From assembly GCF_009687885.1 (NCBI RefSeq), contig NZ_BLAF01000016.1, positions 103,093 to 167,092 on the forward strand: a stretch of 64,000 nt of DNA, given 5' to 3'. The position numbers were made by a program, and so were the translations under genes. Below, piece after piece: positions 31,214 through 42,526 of the stretch; positions within the stretch are counted from its first letter, which is position 1; each line of letters opens with the position of its first letter. This stretch comes from Acrocarpospora pleiomorpha (GTDB taxonomy: Bacteria > Actinomycetota > Actinomycetes > Streptosporangiales > Streptosporangiaceae). The notes below the pieces were generated by a model. That model had not been told where the DNA came from. It saw only the letters and a list, made by a program, of their open reading frames with translations, and ran no database searches.

Positions 31214-32931
31214 GCCGCCGGCTCCCCGCCGCGCAGTCGCCGGGTGGCGGCGGCATCGACGTCGAAGTCGTCCGGGTCGACCACGACCCCGTAGTCGCGG
31301 GCGGCGGCCGCCGCCGACACGAACCCGTTGCGCACGTCGCGCGCGACCCGCTCCGGCTCGCGCTCGAACGGGTGGCCGAAGCCCCCGCCGCCGCCGGTGT
31401 TGTTGACCAGCACCTCGCCGGCCTCCAGGTGGTTGTAGCCGCCGCCCTGCACGACCTCGCGGCCGGTGCCCGGGTTGAGCACGATGTGGTTGTTCTCGCC
31501 GGGGCGTCCCCCGCCGATGGCCCAGGGCTTGGTCCTGGTCTTGTAGACCAGGCAGATGCCGGTGGACGGCGCGGTGAACCGGTAGGTCCGTCCCACCCCG
31601 ACACCGCCCCGGAACCGCCCGGGTCCGCCGGTGTCCGGGCGGTAGCCGTACGACTCGATGAACATCGGTGACTTGGTCTCCAGGACCTCGACGGGGTTGT
31701 TGCGGCAGCCCGGCTCGGACAGGTGCATGATCCCGTCCTCGCCGTCGCCCGTCGCGTGCGCCCCGAAACCGACGGCCTCGTTGGTGGCCTCCAGCCACGT
31801 CTCGCCGTTGCGCGGGTTGATGCCGAGGCCCATCATCGAGCTGACGTCGCCACCGGAGCACGCGGGCACGCGGTCGGGCATGCCCTGCGCGAGCGCCTTC
31901 AACACGACCTCGCCGCCGAGCAGGCCGGTCCAGAGCGTGAAGGTGGGCATCGGCGGGACCGCGTGCATCACAGAGCCCGGCTCGGTGATCACTCGCATCG
32001 GCCGGAAGTTGCCGGCCACCACGGGCGTGTCGGGGGTGGTCAGCGCCTTGAAGATCAGGCTGCAGAACGCCTCGGTCTGGCCGACGGGCAGGTTGATCGG
32101 CCCTTTCACGTCGCGATCGCTGCCGGTCCAGTCGATGATCATCTCGTCGGCGGTGATGGTGACGGTCACCGCCATCTTGATCAGGCGGTCCAGGTCGACA
32201 CCGTCGCTGTCGACGAAGTCGTGCGCCGTCCACGTGCCCTTGGGCAGCTTGGCCAGCGCGAGGCGGGCGAGCCGCTCACCGTGGTCGTTGATCGCGCCCA
32301 TGGCGCGCTGCAGTGTTTCGGAGCCGTACTTGGCCGCGATCTCCTGGGTACGGCGGACGCCGGTGACGCAGGCGGACACCTGGGCCTGGATGTCCCCGAT
32401 CGTGCGCTTGGGCATCCGGCTGTTGAACCGGATGACGTTGAAGACGTCGTCGTTCTGGACCCCGCCCCGGTAGAGCTTGCTGGCCGGGAAGAACAGCCCT
32501 TCCTGGTACATGTCCGTGGAGTCCAGGACGTATCCCGGATCCTTCTGCTTGAGGTCGAGCACATGGATCCGGCAGGAGGTGAAGCCGATGAGCTCCGCGC
32601 CGTGGTGCACCGGGGCGAAGACCAGCGGGTCGAGCGTGTGCGCCGACGACCAGTACGGGTAATTGAGGATGAGGACGTCGCCGGGTCGCATCCCGTCGCG
32701 GCCGAGGAACTCCACGGCCTTCTTGATCCCGTGGTCGTTCCCGCGGGTGAAGACCGCGATGCCGGGCGCGTCCGCGACCACGTCGCCGTTGGCGTCGTGA
32801 ATGCCGATGCCGTAGTCGTGGATCTCGTACACGACCGTGTTGTACGCGGTCCGGCACAGGTTCCTGGCCATCTCCTCCGCGGCGGCGAGCAGGCCATGCC
32901 GGATGATCTCGGTGGTAATCGCGTCGCTCAT
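31210..32931 (-). CDS. hyuB: Hydantoinase/oxoprolinase B-type subunit
   Basis: The 573-residue protein has the HyuB/OplAH B-subunit features: ITTEIIRHGLLAAAEEMARNL at the N-terminus, DVLILNYPYWSSAHTLDP, and a C-terminal GGXGG-rich part (GVGVGRTYRF, NTGGGGGFGHPFEREP). Length matches stand-alone HyuB. HyuAB enzymes open cyclic imides, hydantoins or acetone/acetophenone-like carboxylase substrates using ATP, depending on the subfamily. It overlaps hyuA and the amidohydrolase by four bases each. Confidence 0.93.
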   Translation of the reverse strand: MSDAITTEIIRHGLLAAAEEMARNLCRTAYNTVVYEIHDYGIGIHDANGDVVADAPGIAVFTRGNDHGIKKAVEFLGRDGMRPGDVLILNYPYWSSAHTLDPLVFAPVHHGAELIGFTSCRIHVLDLKQKDPGYVLDSTDMYQEGLFFPASKLYRGGVQNDDVFNVIRFNSRMPKRTIGDIQAQVSACVTGVRRTQEIAAKYGSETLQRAMGAINDHGERLARLALAKLPKGTWTAHDFVDSDGVDLDRLIKMAVTVTITADEMIIDWTGSDRDVKGPINLPVGQTEAFCSLIFKALTTPDTPVVAGNFRPMRVITEPGSVMHAVPPMPTFTLWTGLLGGEVVLKALAQGMPDRVPACSGGDVSSMMGLGINPRNGETWLEATNEAVGFGAHATGDGEDGIMHLSEPGCRNNPVEVLETKSPMFIESYGYRPDTGGPGRFRGGVGVGRTYRFTAPSTGICLVYKTRTKPWAIGGGRPGENNHIVLNPGTGREVVQGGGYNHLEAGEVLVNNTGGGGGFGHPFEREPERVARDVRNGFVSAAAAARDYGVVVDPDDFDVDAAATRRLRGGEPAA

Positions 32932-34985
32932 CGGTTGATCTCCCCGGTCTCGTGGTTCACGGAAACAACCAGCTCGCCGTACGGCCCGACCCGCAGGGTG
33001 TCGCCGGCGTGCACGACCGTGGTCGCCGTGTGCTCCGCGATCACCGCGGGACCTTCGATGACGTCGCCGGCCAGCAGGGACTCACGGGTGTAGAGGTCGT
33101 AGCGGACCTCAGGACGGTCGTCTGACACGTACACCGCCCTGGTGCCCTCCGGGCTGAGGGCGCCGGCCGTTCGCTCCGCGATCAGCGGGAGCGCCGGCTT
33201 GTCCACCGAGCCCACCGCACGCAGCCGCAGCGTGGTGACCTCGATCGGGTCGTCCATGGTGTGGCCGTACTGCCGCTCGTGCAGCCGGGCGAAGCTCGCC
33301 TCGACGGCCTCGGCCATGTCGCCGGCCTCGGCGGGGAAGGACACGGTGACGGAGTGCTCCTGGCCGGCGTAGCGGACGTCGAGGCTGCGGACCAGCGTGC
33401 GGCTCTCCGCGCCGAATCCCTCCGCGGCCAGGAGAACCTCCGCCTCCCGCTCCATCTCGCGGTACGAGGCGTCCACCGCCGCGGGGTCGAGCCCGGCCAG
33501 CGGCGCCACCGAGGTGCGGGCGAAGTCGTACTGCACGTCGGCCATGAGCATCCCGAAGGCCGAGAAGGCGCCCTGGCCCGGCGGCACGATGACGGTGGGG
33601 ATGCCCAGCTCGCGGGCCACGTCGACGGCGACGAGGCCGCCGCCCCCGCCGAAGGACAGCAGGGCGAAGTCCTTGGGGTCGCGCCCCAGCTCGACGGTGA
33701 TGGCGCGGACGGCGCCGGTGATCTTGGTGTTGGAGATGCGGATGACGCCGCGGGCGAGGGCCCTGCTGTTCATGCCGAGCGCCGCGGCGACCGGCTGCAG
33801 CGCCTTCTCCGCCAGATCGGCGTCCAGGGTCAGCCTGCCGCCCAAGGGGGTCTCACTGCCCAGGTAGCCGATGGCCAGCGCCGCGTCGGTGAATGTGGGC
33901 ACGGTGCCGCCCCTGCCGTAGGACGCGGGTCCCGGCGCGGCTCCGGCGCTCTGCGGCCCGACCTGCAGGCCGCCGGCCTCGTCCAGCCAGGCGATCGAGC
34001 CGCCGCCCGCCCCGATCGTGTGGATGTACAGCGACGGAGTGTTGATGGGCAGCTGCTCGAATTCGGCGCCCTGATACAGGACCGGCTCGCCATCGAGGAT
34101 CAGGGACGCGTCGAGGCTGGTGCCGCCCATGTCGATGGTGATGAGGTTGGGCCGGCGCAGAATCCGCGACAGCGCGGCCGCTCCGATGACCCCGCCGGCG
34201 GGGCCGGAAAGGATCAGGCTGACCGGCTGCTCCCGGGCCGCGGCGGCGGTCATCGCGCCCCCGCCGGAACGCGTCATGAGGAAGCGCCCGTCGAATCCGC
34301 CCGCGGCGAGCTCTCCCTCCACCGCGAGCAGATACTGGCGGACGATGGGCTTCACGTAGGCGTCCAGGACCGCCGTGCTCGTGCGCTCGTACTCGCGGTA
34401 CTCCCGCGACAGCTCGTGCGACAGCGTGACCGCCACGTGGGGCGCCACCTCGGCAAGGACCTCGCGCATCCGCAGCTCGTGTTCGGGGTTGGCGTACGCG
34501 TGCAGGAAGGCCACCGCCACCGACTGGTACCCGCGCTCCGCGATGAGGGCCGCCACGCGGCGGGCGTCGTCCAGGCCGAGCGGCGTGTGCACCGTGCCGT
34601 CGAACCGGCTCCGCTCGATGACCTCGTAGGTGTCGTAGCGTTCGAGCAGCGCCGCCGGCTTGCGGTAGGTGATGTCGTAGTTGGTGCGCCGGTCGGTGCG
34701 GCCGAGCAGGTAGACGTCGCGGAACCCCTTCGTGCCGATGACGGCCGTGCGCGCTCCGGTGCGCGTGAGGAGCGCGTTCAGCCCGAGGGTCGTGCCGTGG
34801 GTGAACATCCCGATTTCCGCCATGGACGCCCGTGCTACCGCGAAGGCGTTCATGACGCCCCGGGTCGGCGCGTCCGGCGTGGTGGGAACCTTGTCGAAAC
34901 GCAGCTCGCCGGTGCCGGGGATCAGCTCGACCACGTCCGTGAACGTTCCTCCGACGTCGATCGCGAGCCTGCTCGTCTTGCTCAT
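32928..34985 (-). CDS. hyuA: Hydantoinase/oxoprolinase A-type subunit
   Basis: The 685-residue protein begins with the nucleotide-binding loop AIDVGGTFTDVVEL, followed by FTHGTTLGLNALLTRTGA, LSHELSREYREYERTSTAV and TIDMGGTSLDASLILDGE, all typical of HyuA. It provides the ATPase part of the HyuAB enzyme. The gene starts 30 bp after the LLM oxidoreductase stop. Substrate cannot be read from the sequence. Confidence 0.94.
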   Translation of the reverse strand: MSKTSRLAIDVGGTFTDVVELIPGTGELRFDKVPTTPDAPTRGVMNAFAVARASMAEIGMFTHGTTLGLNALLTRTGARTAVIGTKGFRDVYLLGRTDRRTNYDITYRKPAALLERYDTYEVIERSRFDGTVHTPLGLDDARRVAALIAERGYQSVAVAFLHAYANPEHELRMREVLAEVAPHVAVTLSHELSREYREYERTSTAVLDAYVKPIVRQYLLAVEGELAAGGFDGRFLMTRSGGGAMTAAAAREQPVSLILSGPAGGVIGAAALSRILRRPNLITIDMGGTSLDASLILDGEPVLYQGAEFEQLPINTPSLYIHTIGAGGGSIAWLDEAGGLQVGPQSAGAAPGPASYGRGGTVPTFTDAALAIGYLGSETPLGGRLTLDADLAEKALQPVAAALGMNSRALARGVIRISNTKITGAVRAITVELGRDPKDFALLSFGGGGGLVAVDVARELGIPTVIVPPGQGAFSAFGMLMADVQYDFARTSVAPLAGLDPAAVDASYREMEREAEVLLAAEGFGAESRTLVRSLDVRYAGQEHSVTVSFPAEAGDMAEAVEASFARLHERQYGHTMDDPIEVTTLRLRAVGSVDKPALPLIAERTAGALSPEGTRAVYVSDDRPEVRYDLYTRESLLAGDVIEGPAVIAEHTATTVVHAGDTLRVGPYGELVVSVNHETGEINR

Positions 34986-35015
34986 CGTGGTGCCAGCCTT
35001 CCTGTCTGAGAAATG

Positions 35016-35936
35016 TCACAGCCCGTGCGCGGCGAGCACCGGCCCGAGAACGCCCGCCGGCAGCCCGCGCCCGTCGTCGGCACGCGGCCAGTGCACGCTG
35101 ACCTCGTCGAATCCCATCGCCGACAGGCGGCCGAGGAAGTCCGCGTACCTGGCGGCGCTCTCGAACGGCCACCTCACGTCCAGCGCGAGCTGGACTATGC
35201 GCCGCACGGATGTCGCCGCCCTGCCGGCGACCTCGAGTTCCCGGGTCAGCGCCGCGCTCTGGTCGCCGATGCCCCGGAACCAGGATTCCGGGTCGACCTG
35301 TCCCCCGTAGGGGCCGTAGGTGACCCACGCCTGGCCGAACCGCGCGGCCGATCGCAACGCCCGCGGACCGGCGGCGGCCACGGTCAGCGGCACGCGAGGA
35401 CGCTGGACGCAGCCGGGGATCTGGTGGGCGTCGACGGCGCTGAAACGCTCCCCCCGCACAGTGGTCACCGGCTGGGTGAGCAGCTGGTCGAGCAGGCGGA
35501 GCCACTCGGCGAACCGCTCGGCGCGTTCGCGGCGGTCCCGCGGCGGGTCCCCGAGGACGAGCGCGTCCGGACCCTCGCTGCCCGCGCCGACGCCGATGTC
35601 GAGCCGGCCGCCGCTGATCCGGTCGAGCGTCATGATCTCCTTGGCGAAGGTGACCGGATGCCGGAAGTTCGGAGTCGCCACCTGGGTGCCCAGCCGCACG
35701 CGGCTGGTGGCGACCGCGGCCGCGGCCAGCAGCGGCACGCTGGCGTACCAGGGCCGTTCCCGCAGCGCCGGCCAGGTCAGGTGGTCGTAAGTCCATACCG
35801 TACGCAGTCCTGCGGCCTCGGCCTGCTGGACGTCGGCGATGAAGGCGACGGGTGGATCACGGTCCGGAAGGACGAGAGCCGAGAGGGCGAGCAACGGGCT
35901 TTCTCCATTCGATGGTGGCGAAGGGCGCGCCGACAT
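35016..35936 (-). CDS. LLM-class (F420- or flavin-dependent) oxidoreductase
   Basis: The 306-residue protein shows the luciferase-like TIM-barrel pattern: TVWTYDHLTWPALRERPWYA, RVRLGTQVATPNFRHP, LDRISGGRLDIGVGAGSEG and a C-terminal FLGRLSAMGFDEVSVHWP. The LGTQV/NFRHP and GRLDIGVGAG parts are common in F420-dependent members. In this operon it could reduce or monooxygenate a ring substrate ahead of HyuAB. The first Met may be too early; MALSALVLPDRDPP-like inner starts exist. Confidence 0.85.
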   Translation of the reverse strand: MSARPSPPSNGESPLLALSALVLPDRDPPVAFIADVQQAEAAGLRTVWTYDHLTWPALRERPWYASVPLLAAAAVATSRVRLGTQVATPNFRHPVTFAKEIMTLDRISGGRLDIGVGAGSEGPDALVLGDPPRDRRERAERFAEWLRLLDQLLTQPVTTVRGERFSAVDAHQIPGCVQRPRVPLTVAAAGPRALRSAARFGQAWVTYGPYGGQVDPESWFRGIGDQSAALTRELEVAGRAATSVRRIVQLALDVRWPFESAARYADFLGRLSAMGFDEVSVHWPRADDGRGLPAGVLGPVLAAHGL

Positions 35937-35984
35937 GACGGCCCGTCGTCTCTGTTCGACCGGTCGCCGGAAGGTGGATACGAG

Positions 35985-36668
35985 CTAGGGGCGCCGGGGA
36001 CGCTCTTCCCGGCCCGCCCAGCTGCCGCGCACGTGACCGATGTGGGCTTCGATCAACCGTTCGAGGCCATCGCGGTCGTCGGCCGCGATGAGGTCGAGCA
36101 TCTGGATGTGCTCCAGCGCCGAGGCGTTCAGCTCGCCGGTCTCGGCGAGCCGGGTGAGCCCGAACAGCCGGGTCCGAGCCCGCAGCTCGCCGACCAGCGA
36201 GACCAGCTCCGCGTTGCCCGCCAGCGCGAGAAGTTCCAGGTGGAACCGGCGGTCGTCCTCGATGTAGGCGATCAGGTCTTTTTGCTGCGCGACGTCGACG
36301 ATTCGCTGCGCCATCGGCCGCAGCCGGGCCAGGTCGTCGGCGGTCGCGACGCCGATCGCCCTCACCGTCGTGGGCACTTCGAGCAGCTGCCGTATCTCGG
36401 TGATGTCGTCGAGCTCCTGGTCGGACAGCTCGGTGGCCCGGAAGCCCCGGTTGCGCACCGTCTCGACGAGGCCCTCCTTGACCAGGTCGAGCATCGCCTC
36501 CCGGACCGGCGTGGCCGACACACCTAACTGCGCGGCCAGGGCGGGCGCGGAGTAGACCTCGCCGGGCCGCATCTGACCGGCGACGAGCGCCGCGCGCAGG
36601 GCATGCGCGACCTGGTCGCGCACGCTGCGCCGCACCGCCAGGATCGGCAGATCCAACGACTCCGCCAT
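35985..36668 (-). CDS. FadR-type GntR-family regulator
   Basis: The 227-residue protein has a winged-helix HTH (YSAPALAAQLGVSATPVREAM) then an FCD ligand domain with metal-site-like residues (DDRRFHLELLALAGN, HIQMLDLIAADDRDG). It lies inside the operon between the DapA-like and LLM genes. It is the natural candidate to control the operon through the inverted repeat at 41352-41375, responding to a pathway acid. Confidence 0.9.
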   Translation of the reverse strand: MAESLDLPILAVRRSVRDQVAHALRAALVAGQMRPGEVYSAPALAAQLGVSATPVREAMLDLVKEGLVETVRNRGFRATELSDQELDDITEIRQLLEVPTTVRAIGVATADDLARLRPMAQRIVDVAQQKDLIAYIEDDRRFHLELLALAGNAELVSLVGELRARTRLFGLTRLAETGELNASALEHIQMLDLIAADDRDGLERLIEAHIGHVRGSWAGREERPRRP

Positions 36669-36720
36669 GACGCACCTTTCTCAAGCCGCACGGGATCTCC
36701 CCGGACCATGCTGACACGAG

Positions 36721-37674
36721 CTACCGGCACCCGGCGGCGACCGCCCGCTCCGTGGCTTCCCGCACGGCGCGCTCCTGCTCGCCGGTCAGCGGCGCGCGCG
36801 GAGGCCGGCACGGCCCGCCATAGCGCCCCACGATGTCCATCGACAGCTTGATCGCCTGCACGAACTCGACCTTCGAGTCCCAGCGCAGGAGCGGGTGCAG
36901 CAACCGGTACAGCGGAAGGGCCGTGGCCAGGTCGCCCGCGGCGGCCGCGTCGAACAGCTCCACGCAGGAGCGCGGCAGCGCGTTCGGGTATCCCGAGATC
37001 CAGCCCGGTGCCCCGGCGATGACCAGTTCCAGGGTGACGTCGTCGGAACCGGCGAGAACGTCCAGGTCCGGGGCGAGCTCGGCGATCTGGTAGATCCGCC
37101 GGACGTCGCCGGAGAACTCTTTGACACCTGCGATGAGGCCCTCGGCGTGCAGCCGGGCGAGCAGGGCCGGGGAGAGATCGACCTTGGTGTCGATGGGATT
37201 GTTGTAGGCGACCACCGGTACGCCGACCTTCGCGACCTCCCGGTAATGGTCGACGACGGCGCGCTCGTCGGCCCGGTAGGCGTTCGGAGGCAGGAGCATC
37301 ACCGCCGGGCAGCCGGCCTCGGCCGCGTCCTCGGCCCACCGGCGCGCTTCCAGGGCGCCGTACGCGGCGATGCCGGGCATCACGGTGAAACCGTCAGGGG
37401 CGGCGTCGAGGGCCGCGCGCACGACCGAGCGGCGCTCGTCGTCGGTGAGGGTCTGGTACTCCCCCAGTGACCCGTTCGGGGTGACGCCGTGGCAGCCTTC
37501 GGCGGCGAGCCACCGGATGTGCTCGGCGTAACGCTCGAGATCGACGTCGAGCCGGTCGTCCATCGGCAGCGCCGTGGCCACCAGCACGCCGTGCCAGGGC
37601 TTCAGTCGCGCTTGCATGGTTGCTCCCATCATTGATTGCGAAATACCCGACCCGGGCGCGGTGCCCGTGGTCAT
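36721..37674 (-). CDS. DapA-family class I lyase/aldolase
   Basis: The 317-residue protein from ATG 37674 (overlapping the permease stop) has the (beta/alpha)8 DHDPS signatures: GVTPNGSLGEYQTLTDDE, VVAYNNPIDTK with the catalytic Tyr, and GLIAGVKEFSGD with the Schiff-base Lys. The lack of a diaminopimelate setting and the catabolic context suggest a keto-acid aldolase or dehydratase rather than lysine synthesis. Inner starts at 37632 and 37617 are possible. Confidence 0.88.
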   Translation of the reverse strand: MTTGTAPGSGISQSMMGATMQARLKPWHGVLVATALPMDDRLDVDLERYAEHIRWLAAEGCHGVTPNGSLGEYQTLTDDERRSVVRAALDAAPDGFTVMPGIAAYGALEARRWAEDAAEAGCPAVMLLPPNAYRADERAVVDHYREVAKVGVPVVAYNNPIDTKVDLSPALLARLHAEGLIAGVKEFSGDVRRIYQIAELAPDLDVLAGSDDVTLELVIAGAPGWISGYPNALPRSCVELFDAAAAGDLATALPLYRLLHPLLRWDSKVEFVQAIKLSMDIVGRYGGPCRPPRAPLTGEQERAVREATERAVAAGCR

Positions 37675-38632
37675 CGGCCTCTCCTCGTCGCGCTCAACGC
37701 GACGGCGGCGAGGATGACGACACCGGTCGTCAGATCTTTGAAGAACGGGTTGGCGTTGAGGATGTCGAACCCGTTGTCGATGAGGGCCAGCAGGTACACG
37801 CCGCACACGGACCGCCAGATCGCGCCGATGCCGCCGTAGATGCTGGTGCCGCCGAGGATGACGGCGGCGATGGCCAGCAGTTGCAGGCCGGTTCCGGCCT
37901 GGGGCTGGCCGCTGCCGATGCGGGACACGCCGATGGCCGCGGCGATCCCGGCCGCCAGACCGCTGTAGAGGAACGTGTACAGCTTGACCCGGTCCACCCG
38001 GATACCGGAGAGTTCGGCCGCCTCGGGGTTGCCGCCGACCGACAGTACGTACCGGCCGAAGGTGGTGTAGTTAAGCAGAAACCCGGACACCAGCGCGAAG
38101 ACGCCAAGGATGATCACGGCGTAGTAGACGGGACCGACGCCACCCCGGCCCAGCGCCGTGAACGAACCGTCGTCGACGCTGATCAGGAAGCCTCCGGTGA
38201 TGAGCACGGCCAGGCCGCCGTAGACCAGGCTCGAGGCCAGCGTCGCCAGGAACGAGTGAATCTTGAGGCGGGTGATCGCGAGCCCGTTGATCAGACCGAG
38301 GATCGCCCCGACGACGGGCGCCGAGAGCAGGCCCAGCGCGGGGTTGCCCAGGCGAACCGCGACCCACGCCGCGACGACGGCGGCGACGCTGAAAATGGCG
38401 CCGGTCGACAGGTCGAAGCCGCCGCAGATGACGACCAGGGTGCCCGCGACGGCGATGATCGCCAGCGGTGCGTTCTGGTTGAGGATGTTGATCAGGTTGG
38501 TCAGGGTCAGAAACGACGAGGTCGACACGCTCAGCGTCACGAACAACGCGACGAGCAGGATCAGGACCGCGTACCGGCGGACAAAGGGCAGCACCTGGGC
38601 GGCCGACGACTCCGGCGTTGCGGACATGCTCT

Positions 38633-38636
<4 letters not shown>
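37671..38636 (-). CDS. Sugar-type ABC transporter permease (RbsC-like)
   Basis: The 321-residue protein has eight to ten membrane segments and the RbsC-family motif VICGGFDLSTGAIFSVAAVV near residue 75, with the later AGIAAAIGVSRIGSGQPQAG and AVILGGTSIYGGIGAIWRSV. It is coupled to the ATPase and the DapA-like gene by 4-base overlaps. It forms the channel of the importer whose binding protein is at 40218. Sequence does not reveal the ligand; RbsC-type systems carry sugars, autoinducer-2 and other small polar compounds. Confidence 0.93.
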
Positions 38637-40204
<1,568 letters not shown>

Positions 40205-40217
40205 CTCGCCGGCCGGG

Positions 40218-41306
40218 TCAGTCGGACCATTCGCCGGAGAAATCGGGGTACTGGTCGAGAATCTCCTTGGTGACGATGACCGGCACGGGTCCCAGCTTGT
40301 TGGCGTCGACGACCGGGGTCACCGGCTTGCCCCGCACCGCGTTCACCGCCTGATCCAGCGCGGCGCTACCCATGCTGACCGGGAAGTTCGCGAGGTCGGC
40401 GGCCCACTTGCCGGCCCGCACCTGCTTGATCGCCTCGGTGTTGCCGCCGGCGCCGGTGACGTACATCTTCGAGAGATCCAGCCCCGCGCTCTCCAGCGCG
40501 ATCTGCGCGCCGGTGGTCTGCTGGTCGGCGTTCGAGAGCACGGCGTCGAGCTTCGGATTCGCCTGGAGGATGTTCTGCATCGCCTTCAGCGACGTGTCGC
40601 GGTCGTAGTTGCCCTGACCGGTCGCGACGACCTTGATGTTGCTGTGCTGGTCGAGGACCGACCGGTACGCCTTGTGCCGCAGGTTGTCGAACGGGAACTG
40701 CAGCTGGCCGATCAAGATCGCGACATTGCAGGGGTTCTTCCCCTCGCAGTACGCCGCCACGCCTTCGGCCTGCGCCTTGGCGTCGGTCTCGGCGTTCGAG
40801 GCGACGGTGGAGACGACGCCGGGCACCTGGGGGGTCATCTCGGTCAGGTCGGGTCCGATGGGGAACAGGACCGTCACGACCGGAATCTTCGCCTGGGCCG
40901 CGGCCGGAACCGCCGCCGCGATGCCGACGTTGTCGTTGGGCACGATGACGATGCCGTCGAACTTGCCCTGGCCTGACACGTTCTGCAACTGGTTGAACTG
41001 CGTCTGGCTGTCGAATTTGCCGTCGAAGATGGTCACCTCGACGTCGCCGAGCTTCTTCGCCTGCGCGACCGCGCCGTCATAGACGGCCTTGCTGAAGCCG
41101 TTCTGGCTGGACGCCGCCAGCAGCGCTATCCGTACCGGGCCGGTGTGCTTGGCCTGCTCCGCGGCACCCGAGCTCGCCGCCTGGGAACCGGTGACATCAG
41201 AGTTGCAGGCGGCCAGCGAGAGGCTGAGCGCAGCCGCCGCGAGAACCGCGAGACCAGTGCGGCGAAGTGGACTTTCTGGCACGGGCACCTCACAAGGTGG
41301 TGGCAT
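40218..41306 (-). CDS. Periplasmic-binding lipoprotein, sugar type (RbsB-like)
   Basis: From ATG 41306 the protein has 362 residues with a lipoprotein signal (TGLAVLAAAALSLSLAAC, lipobox LAAC). The mature domain has the RbsB pattern: IALLAASSQNGFSKAVYDGA, the hinge KFDGIVIVPNDNVG, AVLSNADQQTTGAQIALESA and a C-terminal PVIVTKEILDQYP. A GTG a few codons on is an alternative start. It is the first gene of the catabolic operon, downstream of the inverted repeat at 41352. Confidence 0.9.
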   Translation of the reverse strand: MPPPCEVPVPESPLRRTGLAVLAAAALSLSLAACNSDVTGSQAASSGAAEQAKHTGPVRIALLAASSQNGFSKAVYDGAVAQAKKLGDVEVTIFDGKFDSQTQFNQLQNVSGQGKFDGIVIVPNDNVGIAAAVPAAAQAKIPVVTVLFPIGPDLTEMTPQVPGVVSTVASNAETDAKAQAEGVAAYCEGKNPCNVAILIGQLQFPFDNLRHKAYRSVLDQHSNIKVVATGQGNYDRDTSLKAMQNILQANPKLDAVLSNADQQTTGAQIALESAGLDLSKMYVTGAGGNTEAIKQVRAGKWAADLANFPVSMGSAALDQAVNAVRGKPVTPVVDANKLGPVPVIVTKEILDQYPDFSGEWSD

Positions 41307-41351
41307 GTCGACGACCTCGACGGATTCTTTCCTCGGTGCCCTCGACGGGGG

Positions 41352-41387
41352 TTGCAGTACAATGTCACACTGCAACTGTCCCGTCAA
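41352..41387 (-). promoter_or_regulatory. Promoter region with inverted-repeat operator of the Hyu/sugar-ABC operon
   Basis: TTGCAGT-N10-ACTGCAA (41352-41375) is a perfect 7-bp-arm inverted repeat. On the minus strand TTGACG (41387-41382) is a likely -35, which would put a weak -10 (CATTGT) within the repeat. A regulator bound here, probably the operon's own FadR-type protein, would block transcription. Confidence 0.6.
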
Positions 41388-41423
41388 CGACTCCGCCACG
41401 TCGCCTCCCAGGAGGAGCGGTAC

Positions 41424-41538
41424 ATGACCGACTCACCCCTCACCACCTGCGCCACCGGTGGTCCGCGCTCACCTCGCCACCGGCCACTCCCCACTCGAAG
41501 CGGCCACCCGACACCTCGTCGAGTACGGCGGCGAATAA
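41424..41538 (+). other. Small possible ORF with strong ribosome binding site and a frame break
   Basis: GGAGGAGCGG precedes ATG 41424 (MTDSPLTTCAT). The frame that looks protein-like then shifts by one base, continuing VVRAHLATGHSPLEAATRHL up to TAA 41536-41538. In the unshifted frame the peptide runs to 41576, into the SMP-30 gene. It may be a frameshifted small gene of about 37 residues; evidence is weak. Confidence 0.25.
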
Positions 41539-41541
41539 CGC

Positions 41542-42465
41542 CTAACCCCGGAACCGCCCCTGCGGCACTCCCGTGACGCCGAGTCCGCGCACGGCGAAGA
41601 CGCTGCCCGCGAGCGGCCCGTCCTTCGGGTAGGGCACCGGGAGGTCCGGGTTGGCCATCGTGGTCACGAACAGGACATCGAGGTCGGCACCGCCGAAGGT
41701 CACGCTCGTCGGCTTCAGCACGGGTGTCTGGATCCGCCGGTCAAGCGTCCCGTCGGGTGCGTACCGCCGGATCTCGCCGCCGTAGACAGTGGCGCTCCAC
41801 ACATACCCCTCGGCGTCGACCGTTCCGCCGTCGGGCTGCCCCTGCCCCGTGACGCCCTTGTCGTCCACGTAGGAGGCGAAGACCCGCTGCCCGCTCAGCT
41901 CACCGGTCGCGGTGTCGTAGTCGAATGCGTAGATCTCGTCCGCCCAGCTGTCGGAGCAGTACATCGTCGCTCCGTCGGGGCTGAAGCACGGCCCGTTCGT
42001 GATGCCGATGTTCGAGTGGACCGTTTTCACCACCAGGTCCGGATCCAGCCGGTACAGCGAGCATCCGGTTTCGATCTTCCCGACGAGCCAGTTCGTGCTC
42101 GGATTGATCAAGGCATAGCTCATGGTTCCCGTGATGAAGCGACCCTGCCGGTCGACCTTGCCGTCGTTGAGCCTCGATGCCGTGGACGGTTCCGGATCGA
42201 CGAGTTTGGTGAGCTCAGAGCTCTCGAAGTCGAAGGTGTAGATGCCGTCGTCCAGAGTCACCAGGGCTCCGCCGGCAACACGGAGGCTGATCGCGCCGAC
42301 CATGCCCGGCATCTTCCACACCTGTATGTTCCCGCCGGCGCCGTCAGTGCGGTAGATGGCGCCCCCGGTGCTGTCCACCCAGTAGAGGCGCTGCTCGTCG
42401 ACGTCCCAGATCGGGCTCTCGGCGAGCTCCGTGATGGGAGGAACGAACAAGTCAAAGGCCGTCAT
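41542..42465 (-). CDS. SMP-30/gluconolactonase-family lactonase
   Basis: The 307-residue protein from ATG 42465 (AGGAGA 6 nt before it) has the six-bladed propeller signature: LAESPIWDVDEQRLYWVDS (metal Glu), RLNDGKVDRQGRFITGTM, ITNGPCFSPDGATMYCSDS (Asn and Asp ligands) and GQPDGGTVDAEGYVWSATVYGG. Such enzymes hydrolyse sugar lactones or other cyclic esters. It is the last gene of the thiolase operon, 61 bp after the metallo-beta-lactamase gene. Confidence 0.92.
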   Translation of the reverse strand: MTAFDLFVPPITELAESPIWDVDEQRLYWVDSTGGAIYRTDGAGGNIQVWKMPGMVGAISLRVAGGALVTLDDGIYTFDFESSELTKLVDPEPSTASRLNDGKVDRQGRFITGTMSYALINPSTNWLVGKIETGCSLYRLDPDLVVKTVHSNIGITNGPCFSPDGATMYCSDSWADEIYAFDYDTATGELSGQRVFASYVDDKGVTGQGQPDGGTVDAEGYVWSATVYGGEIRRYAPDGTLDRRIQTPVLKPTSVTFGGADLDVLFVTTMANPDLPVPYPKDGPLAGSVFAVRGLGVTGVPQGRFRG

Positions 42466-42526
42466 GATCACATCTCCTGTCGCTTGGTTGTACGAACCGC
42501 GGGCCGTGGCGGTTGCTTCGAGAAAC

